From: Ottowia testudinis
GTDB lineage: Bacteria > Pseudomonadota > Gammaproteobacteria > Burkholderiales > Burkholderiaceae_C
Assembly: GCF_017498525.1 (NCBI RefSeq)
Contig: NZ_CP071796.1
Span: 3,286,001 to 3,350,000 of the forward strand
Direction: 5' to 3'
DNA length: 64,000 bases
The notes below the pieces were generated by a model. The model searched no databases. It saw only the letters and a program-made list of their open reading frames with translations, and had not been told where the DNA came from. The first letter of the stretch is position 1. Each line of letters opens with the position of its first letter. Made by a program: the position numbers and the translations under genes. Shown here piece by piece: positions 44,743 to 54,548 of the stretch.

Positions 44743-45366
44743 ATGCAAGCGTTGCTCAAACTTTCCCGGGCCATCGACTGGCTCAACGCCCAGATTGGCA
44801 GATGGGTCATCTGGCTCATCTTCGCCGCGACCGTCGTCAGTGCCTTGAACGCTATCGTGCGCAAGGCGTTCAACTACAGCTCCAACGGCTTTCTTGAGGT
44901 GCAGTGGTACCTGTTTGCCTGGTCGTTCCTGGTGGCCGCGGGCTACACGCTGCTGCACCGTGAACACGTCCGCATCGACGTGGTGAACAGCCGCCTGCCC
45001 AAGCGCGCGCAGGTCTGGATCGACATCATTGGCTTTGCGTTCTTTCTGACGCCGCTCTGCCTGGTGGTGATCTACCTGACCACGCCGATGGTGTTTGAAA
45101 AATATGCCTCGGGCGAGATCTCAGGCAATCCAGGTGGGCTGATTCGCTGGCCGGTATGGCTGGCCCTGCCGATTGGGTTCACGCTGCTGCTGCTGCAGGG
45201 CTGGTCCGAACTGATCAAGCGCATCGCCTTCCTGCGCGGCCAAGGCCCTGACCCCATGGGCCGCCTGTCCGACCAGAGCGCCGAAGCCGAGTTGGCCGAA
45301 GCCTTGAGGCGCGAGGCGGACGCCAAGACCGCAGCGCTCGCCGCCAACGCCCCTCAAGCTCGCTGA
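44743..45366 (+). CDS. TRAP transporter small permease (DctQ/TakQ type)
   Basis: A 207-residue protein with four transmembrane helices (VIWLIFAATVVSALNAIVRK; WYLFAWSFLVAAGYTLL; IIGFAFFLTPLCLVVIY; WLALPIGFTLLLLQGWSEL) and a charged C-terminal tail. It begins RAIDWLNAQIGRWVIW, as in DctQ proteins. It ends 15 bp before the large permease. With the TakP-like binding protein convergent downstream, the transporter probably moves 2-oxo acids, using the sodium gradient. Confidence 0.9.
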   Translation: MQALLKLSRAIDWLNAQIGRWVIWLIFAATVVSALNAIVRKAFNYSSNGFLEVQWYLFAWSFLVAAGYTLLHREHVRIDVVNSRLPKRAQVWIDIIGFAFFLTPLCLVVIYLTTPMVFEKYASGEISGNPGGLIRWPVWLALPIGFTLLLLQGWSELIKRIAFLRGQGPDPMGRLSDQSAEAELAEALRREADAKTAALAANAPQAR

Positions 45367-45381
45367 CAGGCTGGAAACACC

Positions 45382-47259
45382 ATGGAATTCCTGACCGCCA
45401 ACTACGCCCCGATCATGTTCGTGGGCTTGATCTGTTTTTTGCTCCTGGGCTTTCCGGTGGCCTTCAGCCTGGCCGCGTGCGGGTTGAGTTTCGGCTTTCT
45501 GGGCATCGAGCTTGGCATCTTCCCGTCCAGCATCGTGGCGTGGCTGCCGCAACGCCTGATCGGCATCATGGCCAACGACACACTGCTGGCGGTGCCATTC
45601 TTCACCTTGATGGGCCTGATCCTTGAACGCAGCGGAATGGCGGAGGACCTGCTCGACACCATCGGCCAGGTGTTCGGCCCGATGCGTGGCGGCCTGGCGC
45701 TGGCGGTGGTGTTCGTGGGCGCCCTGCTGGCCGCCACTACGGGCGTGGTGGCGGCTTCCGTCATCTCGATGGGCCTGATCTCGTTGCCCATCATGCTGCG
45801 CTACGGCTACGACAGGCGGCTGGCGTCCGGCGTGATCGCGGCTTCGGGCACGCTGGCGCAGATCATTCCGCCGTCACTGGTGCTGATCATCATGGCCGAC
45901 CAATTGGGCCGCAGCGTGGGTGACATGTACAAGGGCGCCTTCATTCCCGCCTTCATGCTCACGGGGCTCTACGTGCTGTACGTCCTGGCGTTGGCCATCT
46001 TCAAGCCCGCCATGGTGCCGGCATTGCCGCCCGAAGCGCGCACCTACCGCGAGCCCAACGGCAGCGGCGGCTACCCGTCGCTGATCGTGCTGGTGCTGGT
46101 CTCGACCCTGGTGTCGGTGTTCCTGGCGCGACACATGGCCGACGTGCATACCTGGTGGGAAGGCACGCTGGTCGAATCGGTGCCAACGGATGAAAAGATC
46201 GTCGTCGCCATGTGCGGCGGCGTGTTCCTGGCGCTGATCATTGCCATCATCAACCGCGTGACCGGGGCGGGCCTGCTCTCGAAGCTGGCCGAGCGGGTCA
46301 CTTTCGTGCTGATTCCTCCACTGTTGCTGATCTTTTTGGTTCTGGGCACCATCTTCCTGGGCGTGGCTACCCCCACCGAGGGTGGCGCGATGGGCGCTGT
46401 TGGGGCGCTGATCATGGGCGCGGCGCGCGGACGGCTGTCGTGGTCGCTGCTCAAGCAGGCGCTGGCCAGCACCACCAAGCTGTCCTCATTCGTCATGTTC
46501 ATCCTGGTCGGCGCCACTGTGTTCAGCATGGTGTTCCAGGCTGCCGACGGCCCGAAATGGGTGGAGCACCTGCTGGCCGATCTGCCGGGTGGCCAACTGG
46601 GCTTCCTGATCTTCGTGAACATCATGATCTTCGTCCTGGCGTTCTTTCTGGATTTCTTCGAGCTGTCCTTCATCGTGGTGCCACTGCTGGCCCCAGTGGC
46701 GGACAAGCTGGGCATTGATCTGATCTGGTTTGGGGTGCTGCTGGCAGTGAACATGCAGACCTCCTTCATGCATCCGCCGTTTGGCTTTGCTCTGTTCTAT
46801 TTACGCTCGGTGGCACCAGAGAAACCCTATGTCGACAAGCTGACGGGTAAAGTGATGGACCCGGTCACCACCATGCAGATCTACAAAGGCGCGATTCCGT
46901 TCGTGCTGATGCAACTGGTGATGGTTGCCGTACTCATCATGGCGCCGGGGTTGGTCACTGGCAGTCTGGATGCCAAGATCAAGGTAGACATGGACGCTGT
47001 GGGCGCGCAGATGCGCGAAAGCCTTGGCGGTGCGGCGGGCGCTGCGGGCCCAGGCGCCACCGCGGGAGGCGACAGCTGGGGAAACGATGGCGGTTACGGT
47101 TCAGGCAGCGATGCCACCAGCCCGTCCGGCGCAGCGTCAGAACCAGCCGACACAGCGGCACCCGCGACCAGTGCGCCCGAGCCACCCACGCCCGGCGGCT
47201 ATGGGGCTGACGACCCCGCCAAGGCGCTCGATGAGGCCCTGAAGCAGGGCAACAAATAG
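45382..47259 (+). CDS. TRAP transporter large permease (DctM/TakM type)
   Basis: A 625-residue membrane protein of the DctM family with about twelve transmembrane helices (PFFTLMGLILERSGMAEDLLDT and GVATPTEGGAMGAVGALIMGA are signatures). Its C-terminal about 95 residues are an unusual polar low-complexity tail (Gly, Ala, Ser, Thr, Pro and Asp, for example ASEPADTAAPATSAPEP) ending ALKQGNK; ordinary DctM proteins are about 430-500 residues. The middle also has a long insertion (about residues 205-300). The tail has no domain I can name. Confidence 0.88.
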   Translation: MEFLTANYAPIMFVGLICFLLLGFPVAFSLAACGLSFGFLGIELGIFPSSIVAWLPQRLIGIMANDTLLAVPFFTLMGLILERSGMAEDLLDTIGQVFGPMRGGLALAVVFVGALLAATTGVVAASVISMGLISLPIMLRYGYDRRLASGVIAASGTLAQIIPPSLVLIIMADQLGRSVGDMYKGAFIPAFMLTGLYVLYVLALAIFKPAMVPALPPEARTYREPNGSGGYPSLIVLVLVSTLVSVFLARHMADVHTWWEGTLVESVPTDEKIVVAMCGGVFLALIIAIINRVTGAGLLSKLAERVTFVLIPPLLLIFLVLGTIFLGVATPTEGGAMGAVGALIMGAARGRLSWSLLKQALASTTKLSSFVMFILVGATVFSMVFQAADGPKWVEHLLADLPGGQLGFLIFVNIMIFVLAFFLDFFELSFIVVPLLAPVADKLGIDLIWFGVLLAVNMQTSFMHPPFGFALFYLRSVAPEKPYVDKLTGKVMDPVTTMQIYKGAIPFVLMQLVMVAVLIMAPGLVTGSLDAKIKVDMDAVGAQMRESLGGAAGAAGPGATAGGDSWGNDGGYGSGSDATSPSGAASEPADTAAPATSAPEPPTPGGYGADDPAKALDEALKQGNK

Positions 47260-47591
47260 ACCAGCGCGCTGCCGCTGGTGAGGTGGCCACACTTTGGCCA
47301 CCGAGTTATCTTTTGATGGATCCATCGCTATACAAAATATAGCGCATCAATCGGGGACAAAATGGCGGGATTGACCGGGTCTGCACGAATGACCTGTATC
47401 GGTCTCGCTGAGCTCCGGGGTATCTTGTGACAGTGAGCGGTGACCCTACCGGGAACCAGCGATCAATGGCACCGAGATTTGCGCCGGTCAGTCGTGCCAC
47501 ATGCCCGCCCCGCTCGACGTCACCGACAAAAAAGCCGCGAAAACCGCGGCTTTTTTTACGCATGCAATTGGGGCGCCAATGCCCCGTTGCC
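47260..47591. other. convergent intergenic region with terminator
   Basis: This gap of about 330 bp between the convergent TRAP permease and binding-protein genes holds the strong terminator at 47528-47557. The rest has short frames on both strands without recognisable products. The stretch 47370-47510 has features reminiscent of an insertion-sequence remnant, but I could not identify a family. Confidence 0.45.
47528..47557. terminator. bidirectional intrinsic terminator
   Basis: AAAAAAGCCGCG, an AAAA loop and CGCGGCTTTTTTT: an 11-12 bp stem with an A-run before and a T-run after, so it works on both strands. It closes both the TRAP permease operon and the convergent binding-protein gene. 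Confidence 0.92.
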
Positions 47592-48674
47592 TCAGATCTT
47601 CACCGAGTTCATGTATTGGTTGAACGGGAACTCCGAGAAGCGGTTCCACAGGATTTGATCACGCTGGAACGCACGCATGTCCTGATGGATTTTCTTGAAT
47701 TCCGGCGACTTTGCCTCGTGTTCGCCAAACACCTCCATCGATGCCTTGAAGCCCGCGTCCATGACGGATTTGGGGAACAGCATCAGTTTGGTCTTGTTGG
47801 CAACCAGGCGCTTGAGCGCGGGCGGGTTCAGGGCGCCATATTTGCCGGTCATGTCGGCCGCAGCCACCGCCGCCGCCGCGTGCACGATGGCCTTGTTCTC
47901 GGGCGAGAGCTTCTCGAACGCCTTGTTGTTGATGAAGAACTCCAGGTCGGCACTGCCTTCCCACCAGCCCGGGTAGTAATAGTAGGGCGCCACCTTGTTG
48001 AAGCCCAGCTTTTCGTCGTCGTAGGGACCGACGAACTCGGCCGCGTCCAGCGTGCCTTTTTCCAGCGCTTGGTAGATCTCGCCGGCCGGCAGGCTTTGCG
48101 CCACCACACCCAGCTTGGCCATGGCCTCGCCGAACACTCCGCCGCCCAGGCGCATCTTCAAGCCCTTCAAGTCGGCGACGTTCTTGATTTCCTTGCGGTA
48201 CCAACCACCCATTTGGGTGGTGGTGTTGCCGGCGCTCAGGGTGCGGAAATTGTATTTGGCAAACACGGCATCCAGCAGCTTGCGGCCATTGCCGTGGTCT
48301 TTCCAGGCATTCATCTGCAGCGTGGTCAGACCGAACGGCACCGCGCAGCTGAAGCCGAAAACCGGGTCTTTGCCGCTGAAATAATAGGCTGCGGATTGCG
48401 CCATCTCGATGGTGTCTTTTTCAAGTGCATCGACGACGCCAAAAGCCGGCATCAGCTCGCCCGCCGGGTGCACCGAGACCTCGAACTTGCCGCCTGACAG
48501 GGCCTTGACGGTCTGCGAAAACTTCTCGGCGCTGCCAAAGATCGTGTCCAACGACTTCGGAAAGCTCGATGCCATGCGCCAGCGCACCGCTGCCTGCGCA
48601 TGCACGGCGGGCGCAACGCCAGCGGCCAGCACGCCCGCGATGCCCGTGCGCTTGATGAGAGAACGACGATCCAT
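47592..48674 (-). CDS. takP: TakP-type TRAP solute-binding protein (2-oxo acids)
   Basis: A 360-residue DctP-family protein with a Tat-like signal (MDRRSLIKRTGIAGVLAAGV). It contains RWRMASSFPKSLDTIFG, YYFSGKDPVFGF, TTTQMGGWYRKEI and VGPYDDEKLGFNKVAPYYYY followed by PGWWEG. These agree with what I recall of TakP from Rhodobacter, an extracytoplasmic binding protein for 2-oxo acids such as pyruvate and oxobutyrate. It is convergent with its permease genes instead of forming an operon with them. The start at 48674 follows from the signal peptide. Confidence 0.88.
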   Translation of the reverse strand: MDRRSLIKRTGIAGVLAAGVAPAVHAQAAVRWRMASSFPKSLDTIFGSAEKFSQTVKALSGGKFEVSVHPAGELMPAFGVVDALEKDTIEMAQSAAYYFSGKDPVFGFSCAVPFGLTTLQMNAWKDHGNGRKLLDAVFAKYNFRTLSAGNTTTQMGGWYRKEIKNVADLKGLKMRLGGGVFGEAMAKLGVVAQSLPAGEIYQALEKGTLDAAEFVGPYDDEKLGFNKVAPYYYYPGWWEGSADLEFFINNKAFEKLSPENKAIVHAAAAVAAADMTGKYGALNPPALKRLVANKTKLMLFPKSVMDAGFKASMEVFGEHEAKSPEFKKIHQDMRAFQRDQILWNRFSEFPFNQYMNSVKI

Positions 48675-48779
48675 GTATGACTCCTTGATCAAAGATCGGA
48701 AAAGTAACAAGCGATCAAGTTTAGCGCCCTCGCCAGCGGCAACCGACTAGGGATTGCCCGCTCGCAGCCGCCCGTCGAA

Positions 48780-50684
48780 TCAGGCCACGACCTTGAGTGA
48801 CGGCGGCGCCGAGGCCAGCAGATCGCCAAAGCGTCGCCGCACCGATGCCTCGATGCCCGCAGCGTCCAGGCCCTGCAGGCCCAGCAGCCTGACGGGGTCG
48901 CCATGCTCAATGAACTCGTCCCGCAGGCCCAAATGCAATAGCGGCTTGACCACGTTGGCGGCGGCCAATGCTTCGGCCACGGCGCTGCCGGCGCCGCCCA
49001 TCACGCTGCCCTCCTCGACCGTGACCAGCGCGTCGTGTCTCGACGCCACCTGCAGCAGCGTGTCTGCGTCCAGTGGCTTGGCCCAGCGCATGTTGACCAC
49101 CGTGGCATCCATGCGCTCGGCTGCCTGCAGCGTCGGGTACAGCAGCGTGCCGAAGGCCAGTATGGCGACGCGCTGGCCTTCGCGCCGGATCTCGGCCTTG
49201 CCGTAGCCCAGCGCATCCAGCCCGGCCAGCGGCGCCGCGCCGACGCCCGCGCCACGCGGATAGCGCACGGCTACCGGGTGATCCTGCGCAAAGGCCGTCG
49301 ACAGAAGCTGCCGCATTTCCCGCTCATCAGCGGGGCAGGCGATGCTGACATTGGGAACGCAGCGCAGGTAAGCGATGTCGTAGTTGCCCGCGTGCGTGGC
49401 GCCGTCGGCGCCCACCAAGCCCGCGCGGTCGAGCGCGAACACCACCGGCAGATTCTGGATCGCCACGTCGTGGATCAACTGGTCGTAGGCGCGCTGCAGG
49501 AAGGTGGAATAGATCGCCACCACGGGCTTCAGCCCCTCGGTGGCCAGACCTGCGGCAAAGGTCACCGCGTGCTGCTCGGCGATGCCGACGTCGTAATAGC
49601 GATCCGGAAAGCGCCGGTGAAACTCCACCATGCCCGAACCCTCGCGCATGGCGGGCGTGATGCCCACCAACCGCTGGTCGTGCTCGGCCATGTCGCACAG
49701 CCACTGTCCGAACACCTGGGTGAAGGTCAGCTTGGGCGGTGTGGCCGGCGGCACGATGCCGACGGCCGGGTCAAACTTGCCCGGGCCGTGATAAGCCACC
49801 GGGTCGGCTTCGGCCAGCTTGTAGCCCTGACCCTTGCGCGTGACCACATGCAAAAACTGCGGTCCGGCCTTCTTGGCCATCAGCTCGCGGATGTTCTCCA
49901 GCGTGGGAATGAGCGAATCCAGGTCGTGCCCGTCGATCGGGCCGATGTAGTTGAAGCCAAACTTCTCGAACAGCGTGGCCGGCACCACCATGCCCTTGGC
50001 GCCCTGCTCGATGCGCTTGGCCAGTTCGAACAGCGGCGGCACCGGCCCCAGCACCGTCTTGCCGACCTGCTTGGCGGCGGCATAGAAGTTGCCGCTCATC
50101 AGTTGCGCCAGGTAGCGGTTGAGCGCGCCGACTGGCGGGCTGATGCTCATGTCGTTGTCGTTGAGCACCACCAGCAGGCGCGCGTCGCGCTCCACGCCCG
50201 CGTTGTTGAGCGCCTCGAAGGCCATGCCCGCGGTCATGGCGCCGTCGCCGATCACGGCCACCGCGTCCCGGTCCTCGCCCTTCTGGCGCGCGGCCACCGC
50301 CATGCCCAGCGCGGCCGAGATGCTGGTGGACGAATGCGCGGTGCCGAAGGTGTCGTATTCGCTTTCGTCGCGGCGCGGGAAACCAGAAATGCCGCCCAGC
50401 TGGCGCAGCGTGGGCATGCTCTCGCGCCGGCCGGTCAGGATCTTGTGAGGATAGGTCTGGTGGCCCACGTCCCACACCAGCCGATCGCGCGGCGTGTTGA
50501 AGACGTAGTGCAAGGCGATGGTGAGCTCCACCGTGCCAAGGTTGGAGCTGAGATGGCCGCCAGTGCGCGACACGTTCTGCAGTACGCATTCGCGCAGCTC
50601 ATCGGCCAAGCCTTTCAGCTGCGCGCGCGGCAGGCGGCGCAGATCGGCGGGATCGTGGATGGAGGAAAGGAGCTTGGTGTCCAT
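48780..50684 (-). CDS. dxs: 1-deoxy-D-xylulose-5-phosphate synthase
   Basis: A 634-residue ThDP enzyme making DXP from pyruvate and glyceraldehyde 3-phosphate, the first step of the MEP isoprenoid pathway. It has [19 protein letters not shown], the ThDP motif [19 protein letters not shown], and the domain [19 protein letters not shown] with its catalytic Glu and [15 protein letters not shown]. It starts 1 bp after the ispA stop. Confidence 0.96.
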   Translation of the reverse strand: MDTKLLSSIHDPADLRRLPRAQLKGLADELRECVLQNVSRTGGHLSSNLGTVELTIALHYVFNTPRDRLVWDVGHQTYPHKILTGRRESMPTLRQLGGISGFPRRDESEYDTFGTAHSSTSISAALGMAVAARQKGEDRDAVAVIGDGAMTAGMAFEALNNAGVERDARLLVVLNDNDMSISPPVGALNRYLAQLMSGNFYAAAKQVGKTVLGPVPPLFELAKRIEQGAKGMVVPATLFEKFGFNYIGPIDGHDLDSLIPTLENIRELMAKKAGPQFLHVVTRKGQGYKLAEADPVAYHGPGKFDPAVGIVPPATPPKLTFTQVFGQWLCDMAEHDQRLVGITPAMREGSGMVEFHRRFPDRYYDVGIAEQHAVTFAAGLATEGLKPVVAIYSTFLQRAYDQLIHDVAIQNLPVVFALDRAGLVGADGATHAGNYDIAYLRCVPNVSIACPADEREMRQLLSTAFAQDHPVAVRYPRGAGVGAAPLAGLDALGYGKAEIRREGQRVAILAFGTLLYPTLQAAERMDATVVNMRWAKPLDADTLLQVASRHDALVTVEEGSVMGGAGSAVAEALAAANVVKPLLHLGLRDEFIEHGDPVRLLGLQGLDAAGIEASVRRRFGDLLASAPPSLKVVA

Positions 50685-50685
50685 G

Positions 50686-51579
50686 TCAGTTCCTGCGTTT
50701 GACCACCAGGTCGGCCAGCGCGCGCAGGCGCTCAACACCCGGCAAGCCGCTGTCCGTCAGGGCCGCATGGGCGCGTGCGCACAAGGCATCGGCCAGCGCC
50801 TGTGCCGCAGGCAGGCCGAGCAACGATACATAGGTGGGTTTGTCGGCCGCGGCATCCTTGCCAGCCGTCTTGCCGAGCGCGGCAGAGTCCGCCGTGACAT
50901 CCAGGATATCGTCGACGACCTGAAAGGCCAAACCAATGGCGGCACCAAAATCGTCGAGTGCAGCGCGCGCCGCGGGCGCCACGGCACTGCCACAAACCGC
51001 CCCCATGCGAACGCTGGCCTGCAGCAGTGCACCCGTCTTGCGCTCATGCATGTCGCGCAACTCAGCTTCTCCGAGGGGCTTGCCAACGCTTGCCAGATCG
51101 ATGGCCTGGCCGCCCGCCATGCCATCGGCACCAGCGGCACGCGCCAGCACGCGGCACAATTTGGATTGCATGTCCGCCGGCACCTCCGCGCCATCGGGGG
51201 TAAGCAACTCGAACGCCAGCGCCTGCAGCGCATCGCCCGCCAACAAGGCGCGCGCTTCGCCGAACTGCACGTGCACCGTCGGTTTGCCACGGCGCAAGAC
51301 ATCGTTGTCCATGCAAGGCATGTCGTCGTGCACCAGCGAATAAGCGTGAATCAGCTCCACCGCGCAGGCCGCGCGCAACGCAGCCTCTGCATTGCCCTGC
51401 ACCGCCTCAGCGGCGGCCAGTACCAGCAGCGGCCGCAGGCGCTTGCCGCCATCCAGCACGGCGTAACGCATGGCCTCGCCCAAGCCAGCGGGCGCTTCGG
51501 CGGGAACCCAGGCAGACAGCGCCTGCTCGACCTGCGCCAGTTGCTGAGTCGACCAGGCGGTGAACTCGACGGCGCTCAC
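50686..51579 (-). CDS. ispA: farnesyl diphosphate synthase
   Basis: A 297-residue prenyl transferase. The first aspartate-rich motif is [22 protein letters not shown], the second [12 protein letters not shown]. It makes the C15 product from IPP and DMAPP. The GTG at 51579 overlaps the xseB stop (GTGA), so xseB-ispA-dxs are translated in a row, the usual order. Confidence 0.95.
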   Translation of the reverse strand: MSAVEFTAWSTQQLAQVEQALSAWVPAEAPAGLGEAMRYAVLDGGKRLRPLLVLAAAEAVQGNAEAALRAACAVELIHAYSLVHDDMPCMDNDVLRRGKPTVHVQFGEARALLAGDALQALAFELLTPDGAEVPADMQSKLCRVLARAAGADGMAGGQAIDLASVGKPLGEAELRDMHERKTGALLQASVRMGAVCGSAVAPAARAALDDFGAAIGLAFQVVDDILDVTADSAALGKTAGKDAAADKPTYVSLLGLPAAQALADALCARAHAALTDSGLPGVERLRALADLVVKRRN

Positions 51580-51815
51580 TCGGCGACCCACGGCTTGACG
51601 CTGCCGCCATCGCCCAGCAACTTGACATGATCCTCAACGGCCTGCAGACGGTCGCGGCAATAGCGCAGCAGTTCGCTCCCGCGCTGATATTGCCCCAGCA
51701 ACTCTTCCAGCGGCAGCTGGTCGGCCTCAAGGCCGTCGACGAGACGCTCAAGCTGAAGCACAGCGTCGCCATACGTGGCGGGCAGCGTGGAACTGGTGGC
51801 GGACTTTCTCGGCAT
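51576..51815 (-). CDS. xseB: exodeoxyribonuclease VII small subunit
   Basis: A 79-residue protein starting at the ATG at 51815. YGDAVLQLERLVDGLEADQLPLEELLGQYQRGSELLRYC is the family signature. It binds the large subunit XseA, which is not in the window. First gene of xseB-ispA-dxs, divergent from the Rieske oxygenase. Confidence 0.93.
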   Translation of the reverse strand: MPRKSATSSTLPATYGDAVLQLERLVDGLEADQLPLEELLGQYQRGSELLRYCRDRLQAVEDHVKLLGDGGSVKPWVAE

Positions 51816-52042
51816 TCGAACGGGCAAAGGGCTCCATTTTAAGTGGCGCGGGCCGCAGCATGCCCACTTTGCACGATTTTCGGCCTGCGCCTAGACGCTT
51901 CAAATCAACCCCCTAAGCCGCATCCGGTTAAAATTGCCAGTTCCCTTGGCCAAACCGCTTAGGGCCCGCGCGCGCAATATCCTCGGATGCCAAGCGCTTA
52001 CTTCCTGCCCCTTCATAGGGGGAGTCTTTAGGTCGGAACACC

Positions 52043-53182
52043 ATGTCTGATTTAAGTCTTCAATTACAGCAGGCGGCAAGTCAACTTCCCGTCACCTCCT
52101 ATTTCGACCAGGCGCTGTTTGAGCGCGAGAAGCGGCTCATCTTCGAGTCCGGTCCGCGCTACGTCGGGCATTCGCTCGCCGTGCCCAACCCTGGCGACTA
52201 CTTTGCCCTGCCGCAAGAGGCCGAGGGCCGTGCTCTGGCGCGCAACCGCGTAGGCGGCGTGGAGCTGATCTCCAACGTCTGCCGCCATCGCCAGGCCGTG
52301 ATGCTGAAAGGCCGCGGCTCGCTGCAAGCACAGGGCAAGGGCCATGCCGGGGGCAACATCGTGTGCCCGCTGCACCGCTGGACGTATTCGCCCAAGGGCG
52401 AGCTGCTGGGTGCGCCTCACTTCAAGCACGACCCCTGCCTGAACCTGAACAACTACCGGCTACGCGAGTGGAACGGTTTGCTGTTCGAGGACAACGGGCG
52501 CGACATCGCCGCCGACTTGGCCGGCATGGGCGTCGCCAAGGATTTGTCCTTCGAAGGCTACGCGCTCGACCATGTCGAGTTGCACGAGTGCAACTACAAC
52601 TGGAAGACCTTCATCGAGGTCTATCTGGAGGACTATCACGTCGGCCCGTTCCACCCTGGCCTTGGCAACTTCGTGACCTGTGACGATCTGCATTGGCAGT
52701 TTGGCCGCGACTATTCGGTGCAGACCGTGGGCGTGGCCAGCAGCTTCGGCAAGCCCGGCTCCGATATCTACAAGAAGTGGCACGAAGTGCTGCTGAACTA
52801 CCAAGGCGGCAAAATGCCCACGCGCGGCGCCATTTGGCTCACCTATTACCCACACATCATGATCGAGTGGTACCCGCACGTGCTCACCGTCAGCACGCTG
52901 CACCCGATCGGTGTCGACAAAACGCTGAACATGGTGGAGTTTTATTACCCCGAGGAAATCGTCGCCTTCGAGCGCGAGTTCGTCGAGGCGCAGCGCGCCG
53001 CCTACATGGAAACCGCCATCGAGGACGACGAGATTGCCGAACGCATGGACGCCGGCCGCAAAGCACTGATGCTGCGCGGCGACAACGAGGTTGGCCCCTA
53101 TCAGAGCCCCATGGAAGACGGCATGCAGCATTTCCATGAGTGGTATCGGCGGCAAATGGGCGCTGCGCCCCTGAGCGTCTGA
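52043..53182 (+). CDS. Rieske aromatic ring-hydroxylating oxygenase, alpha subunit
   Basis: A 379-residue oxygenase. The [2Fe-2S] Rieske ligands are in VCRHRQAVMLKGRG and GGNIVCPLHRWTY (CxH and CxxH). The mononuclear iron site has NYNWKTFIEVYLEDYHVGPFHPGL with the two His, and the bridging Asp in YLEDYH. No ferredoxin or reductase gene is adjacent. It is divergent from xseB-ispA-dxs, an arrangement I recall from other Comamonadaceae, where its substrate is not known. It may act on a carotenoid-, steroid- or choline-like compound; this cannot be decided. Confidence 0.88.
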   Translation: MSDLSLQLQQAASQLPVTSYFDQALFEREKRLIFESGPRYVGHSLAVPNPGDYFALPQEAEGRALARNRVGGVELISNVCRHRQAVMLKGRGSLQAQGKGHAGGNIVCPLHRWTYSPKGELLGAPHFKHDPCLNLNNYRLREWNGLLFEDNGRDIAADLAGMGVAKDLSFEGYALDHVELHECNYNWKTFIEVYLEDYHVGPFHPGLGNFVTCDDLHWQFGRDYSVQTVGVASSFGKPGSDIYKKWHEVLLNYQGGKMPTRGAIWLTYYPHIMIEWYPHVLTVSTLHPIGVDKTLNMVEFYYPEEIVAFEREFVEAQRAAYMETAIEDDEIAERMDAGRKALMLRGDNEVGPYQSPMEDGMQHFHEWYRRQMGAAPLSV

Positions 53183-53300
53183 CGGGCCTTGCCAGCTCTG
53201 ATGCGTGAAGGCAGACAAGCCCTTTCACGGCGATGGTCAGGACGTGCTGCTCCGCAGCCTTTTGAGTAATTTGAAGCGCTTGCTGATATCTCAGTTAGCG

Positions 53301-53342
53301 CTTTTATTTTGATAGCTGCTCGCGATTATCTGGCGGGCGCTA
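53301..53342 (-). repeat. two-stem dispersed repeat, copy 12
   Basis: On the minus strand AGCGCCCGCCAGATAATCGC then GAGCAGCTAT and AAAATAAAAGCGC. A partial second copy (AGCGCTTGCTGATATCTCAG) touches it on the left. It lies between the oxygenase and the DMT transporter gene. Confidence 0.65.
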
Positions 53343-53373
53343 GGAACACATTTTTGATTCATAATCGCGGCCC

Positions 53374-54261
53374 ATGCAAGCCGCCTGGATGATTGCCGCC
53401 TCGCTTTTTTTCGCGCTGATGAGCGTGTGCATCAAATTCGCCTCACCCTACTTTGGCCCGCTGGAAATCGTCTGCTACCGCGGCGCGATCGGCATCGTCT
53501 TCATGTACGCGCTGACGCGCTCGCGCGGCGTCAGCCTGACAACACGGGTACCCATGATGCACGTGTGGCGTAACCTCGTCGGCGTGGCTGCGCTGGTGGC
53601 CTGGTTCTACGCCATCGCCCATCTGCCCCTGGCCACGGCCATGACGCTCAACTACATGAGCGGCGTGTGGGTGGCCGCCTTTTTGATCGGCGGCACGCTG
53701 CTGCTGGGCCGCATCGCCGACATCCGCCGCCAGGGCCCGTTGGTGATGGCCGTCATGGCAGGCTTTGCCGGCGTGGTGTTGATGCTGCGCCCCACGCTCG
53801 ACCAGAACCAGCTGTTTGCCGGCCTCATCGGCCTGATGTCGGGCTTGATGTCAGCGCTGGCCTATATCCAGGTGGCAGCGCTGGGCCGCGTGGGGGAGCC
53901 CGAGGCACGCACCGTCTTCTACTTCTGTGTTGGCGCCGCGCTGGCGGGCGGCGTCGGCATGCTGTTCTTTGAGATGCACCCCCTCAACACTGTGCAGGCA
54001 CTGTGGCTGCTGCCCATTGGCATCCTGGCGGCGCTGGGCCAACTGTGCATGACGCGCGCCTATACGCGGGGCGCCACCATGATCGTGGCCAACCTGCAGT
54101 ATTCCGGCATCATCTTCGCGGCCTTGTTCGGCGTATTCTTGTTTGGCGACCAGATTCCACCCATTGGATGGCTGGGCATGGCAATCATCATCGGCAGTGG
54201 CATGACCGCCACCTTCTTGCGTGCTCGCGCGTTGAGCAATCCGCCCGCGGAATCGCATTGA
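53374..54261 (+). CDS. DMT-superfamily (EamA) transporter
   Basis: A 295-residue protein with ten transmembrane helices in two EamA repeats: MIAASLFFALMSVCIKFA and FYAIAHLPLATAMTLNYMS in the first; FAGLIGLMSGLMSALAYIQVAALGRVGEPEARTVFYF and CMTRAYTRGATMIVANLQYSGIIFAALFGVFLFGDQIPPIGWLGM in the second. Members export metabolites or amino acids; the substrate is unknown. It is downstream of the Rieske gene but separated by 190 bp and a repeat, so probably has its own promoter. Confidence 0.9.
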   Translation: MQAAWMIAASLFFALMSVCIKFASPYFGPLEIVCYRGAIGIVFMYALTRSRGVSLTTRVPMMHVWRNLVGVAALVAWFYAIAHLPLATAMTLNYMSGVWVAAFLIGGTLLLGRIADIRRQGPLVMAVMAGFAGVVLMLRPTLDQNQLFAGLIGLMSGLMSALAYIQVAALGRVGEPEARTVFYFCVGAALAGGVGMLFFEMHPLNTVQALWLLPIGILAALGQLCMTRAYTRGATMIVANLQYSGIIFAALFGVFLFGDQIPPIGWLGMAIIIGSGMTATFLRARALSNPPAESH

Positions 54262-54353
54262 GCCGCAGCTACGCTGCGATGCGCGGGTACTTTAGTCAGC
54301 AAGGCTCATGGGTACCTGCGCGCCACGCCATAGGATCACAGCGTTGGGAGAAA

Positions 54354-54400
54354 CTATCAAAAAAAGAGCTGCTCGCGCTTGATGGGAAAGCGCTGGAGGC
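54354..54400 (-). repeat. two-stem dispersed repeat, copy 13
   Basis: On the minus strand AGCGCTTTCCCATCAAGCGC then GAGCAGCTCT and a GATAG arm: the clearest minus-strand copy, in the gap between the convergent DMT and dienelactone hydrolase genes. Confidence 0.7.
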
Positions 54401-54548
54401 CGATTTAACTCATGCTTTGAGGCCACCCAGTCAAGCAATTCAACGACCGCGAAAGACCCCATTGTCGACCCCGAACCTCCATCATTTATGTTTTCCGGCA
54501 CAGATGGTTTTTCTCGGAGCCCACTCCCTGCGCCCAACAAGGCGCGGA

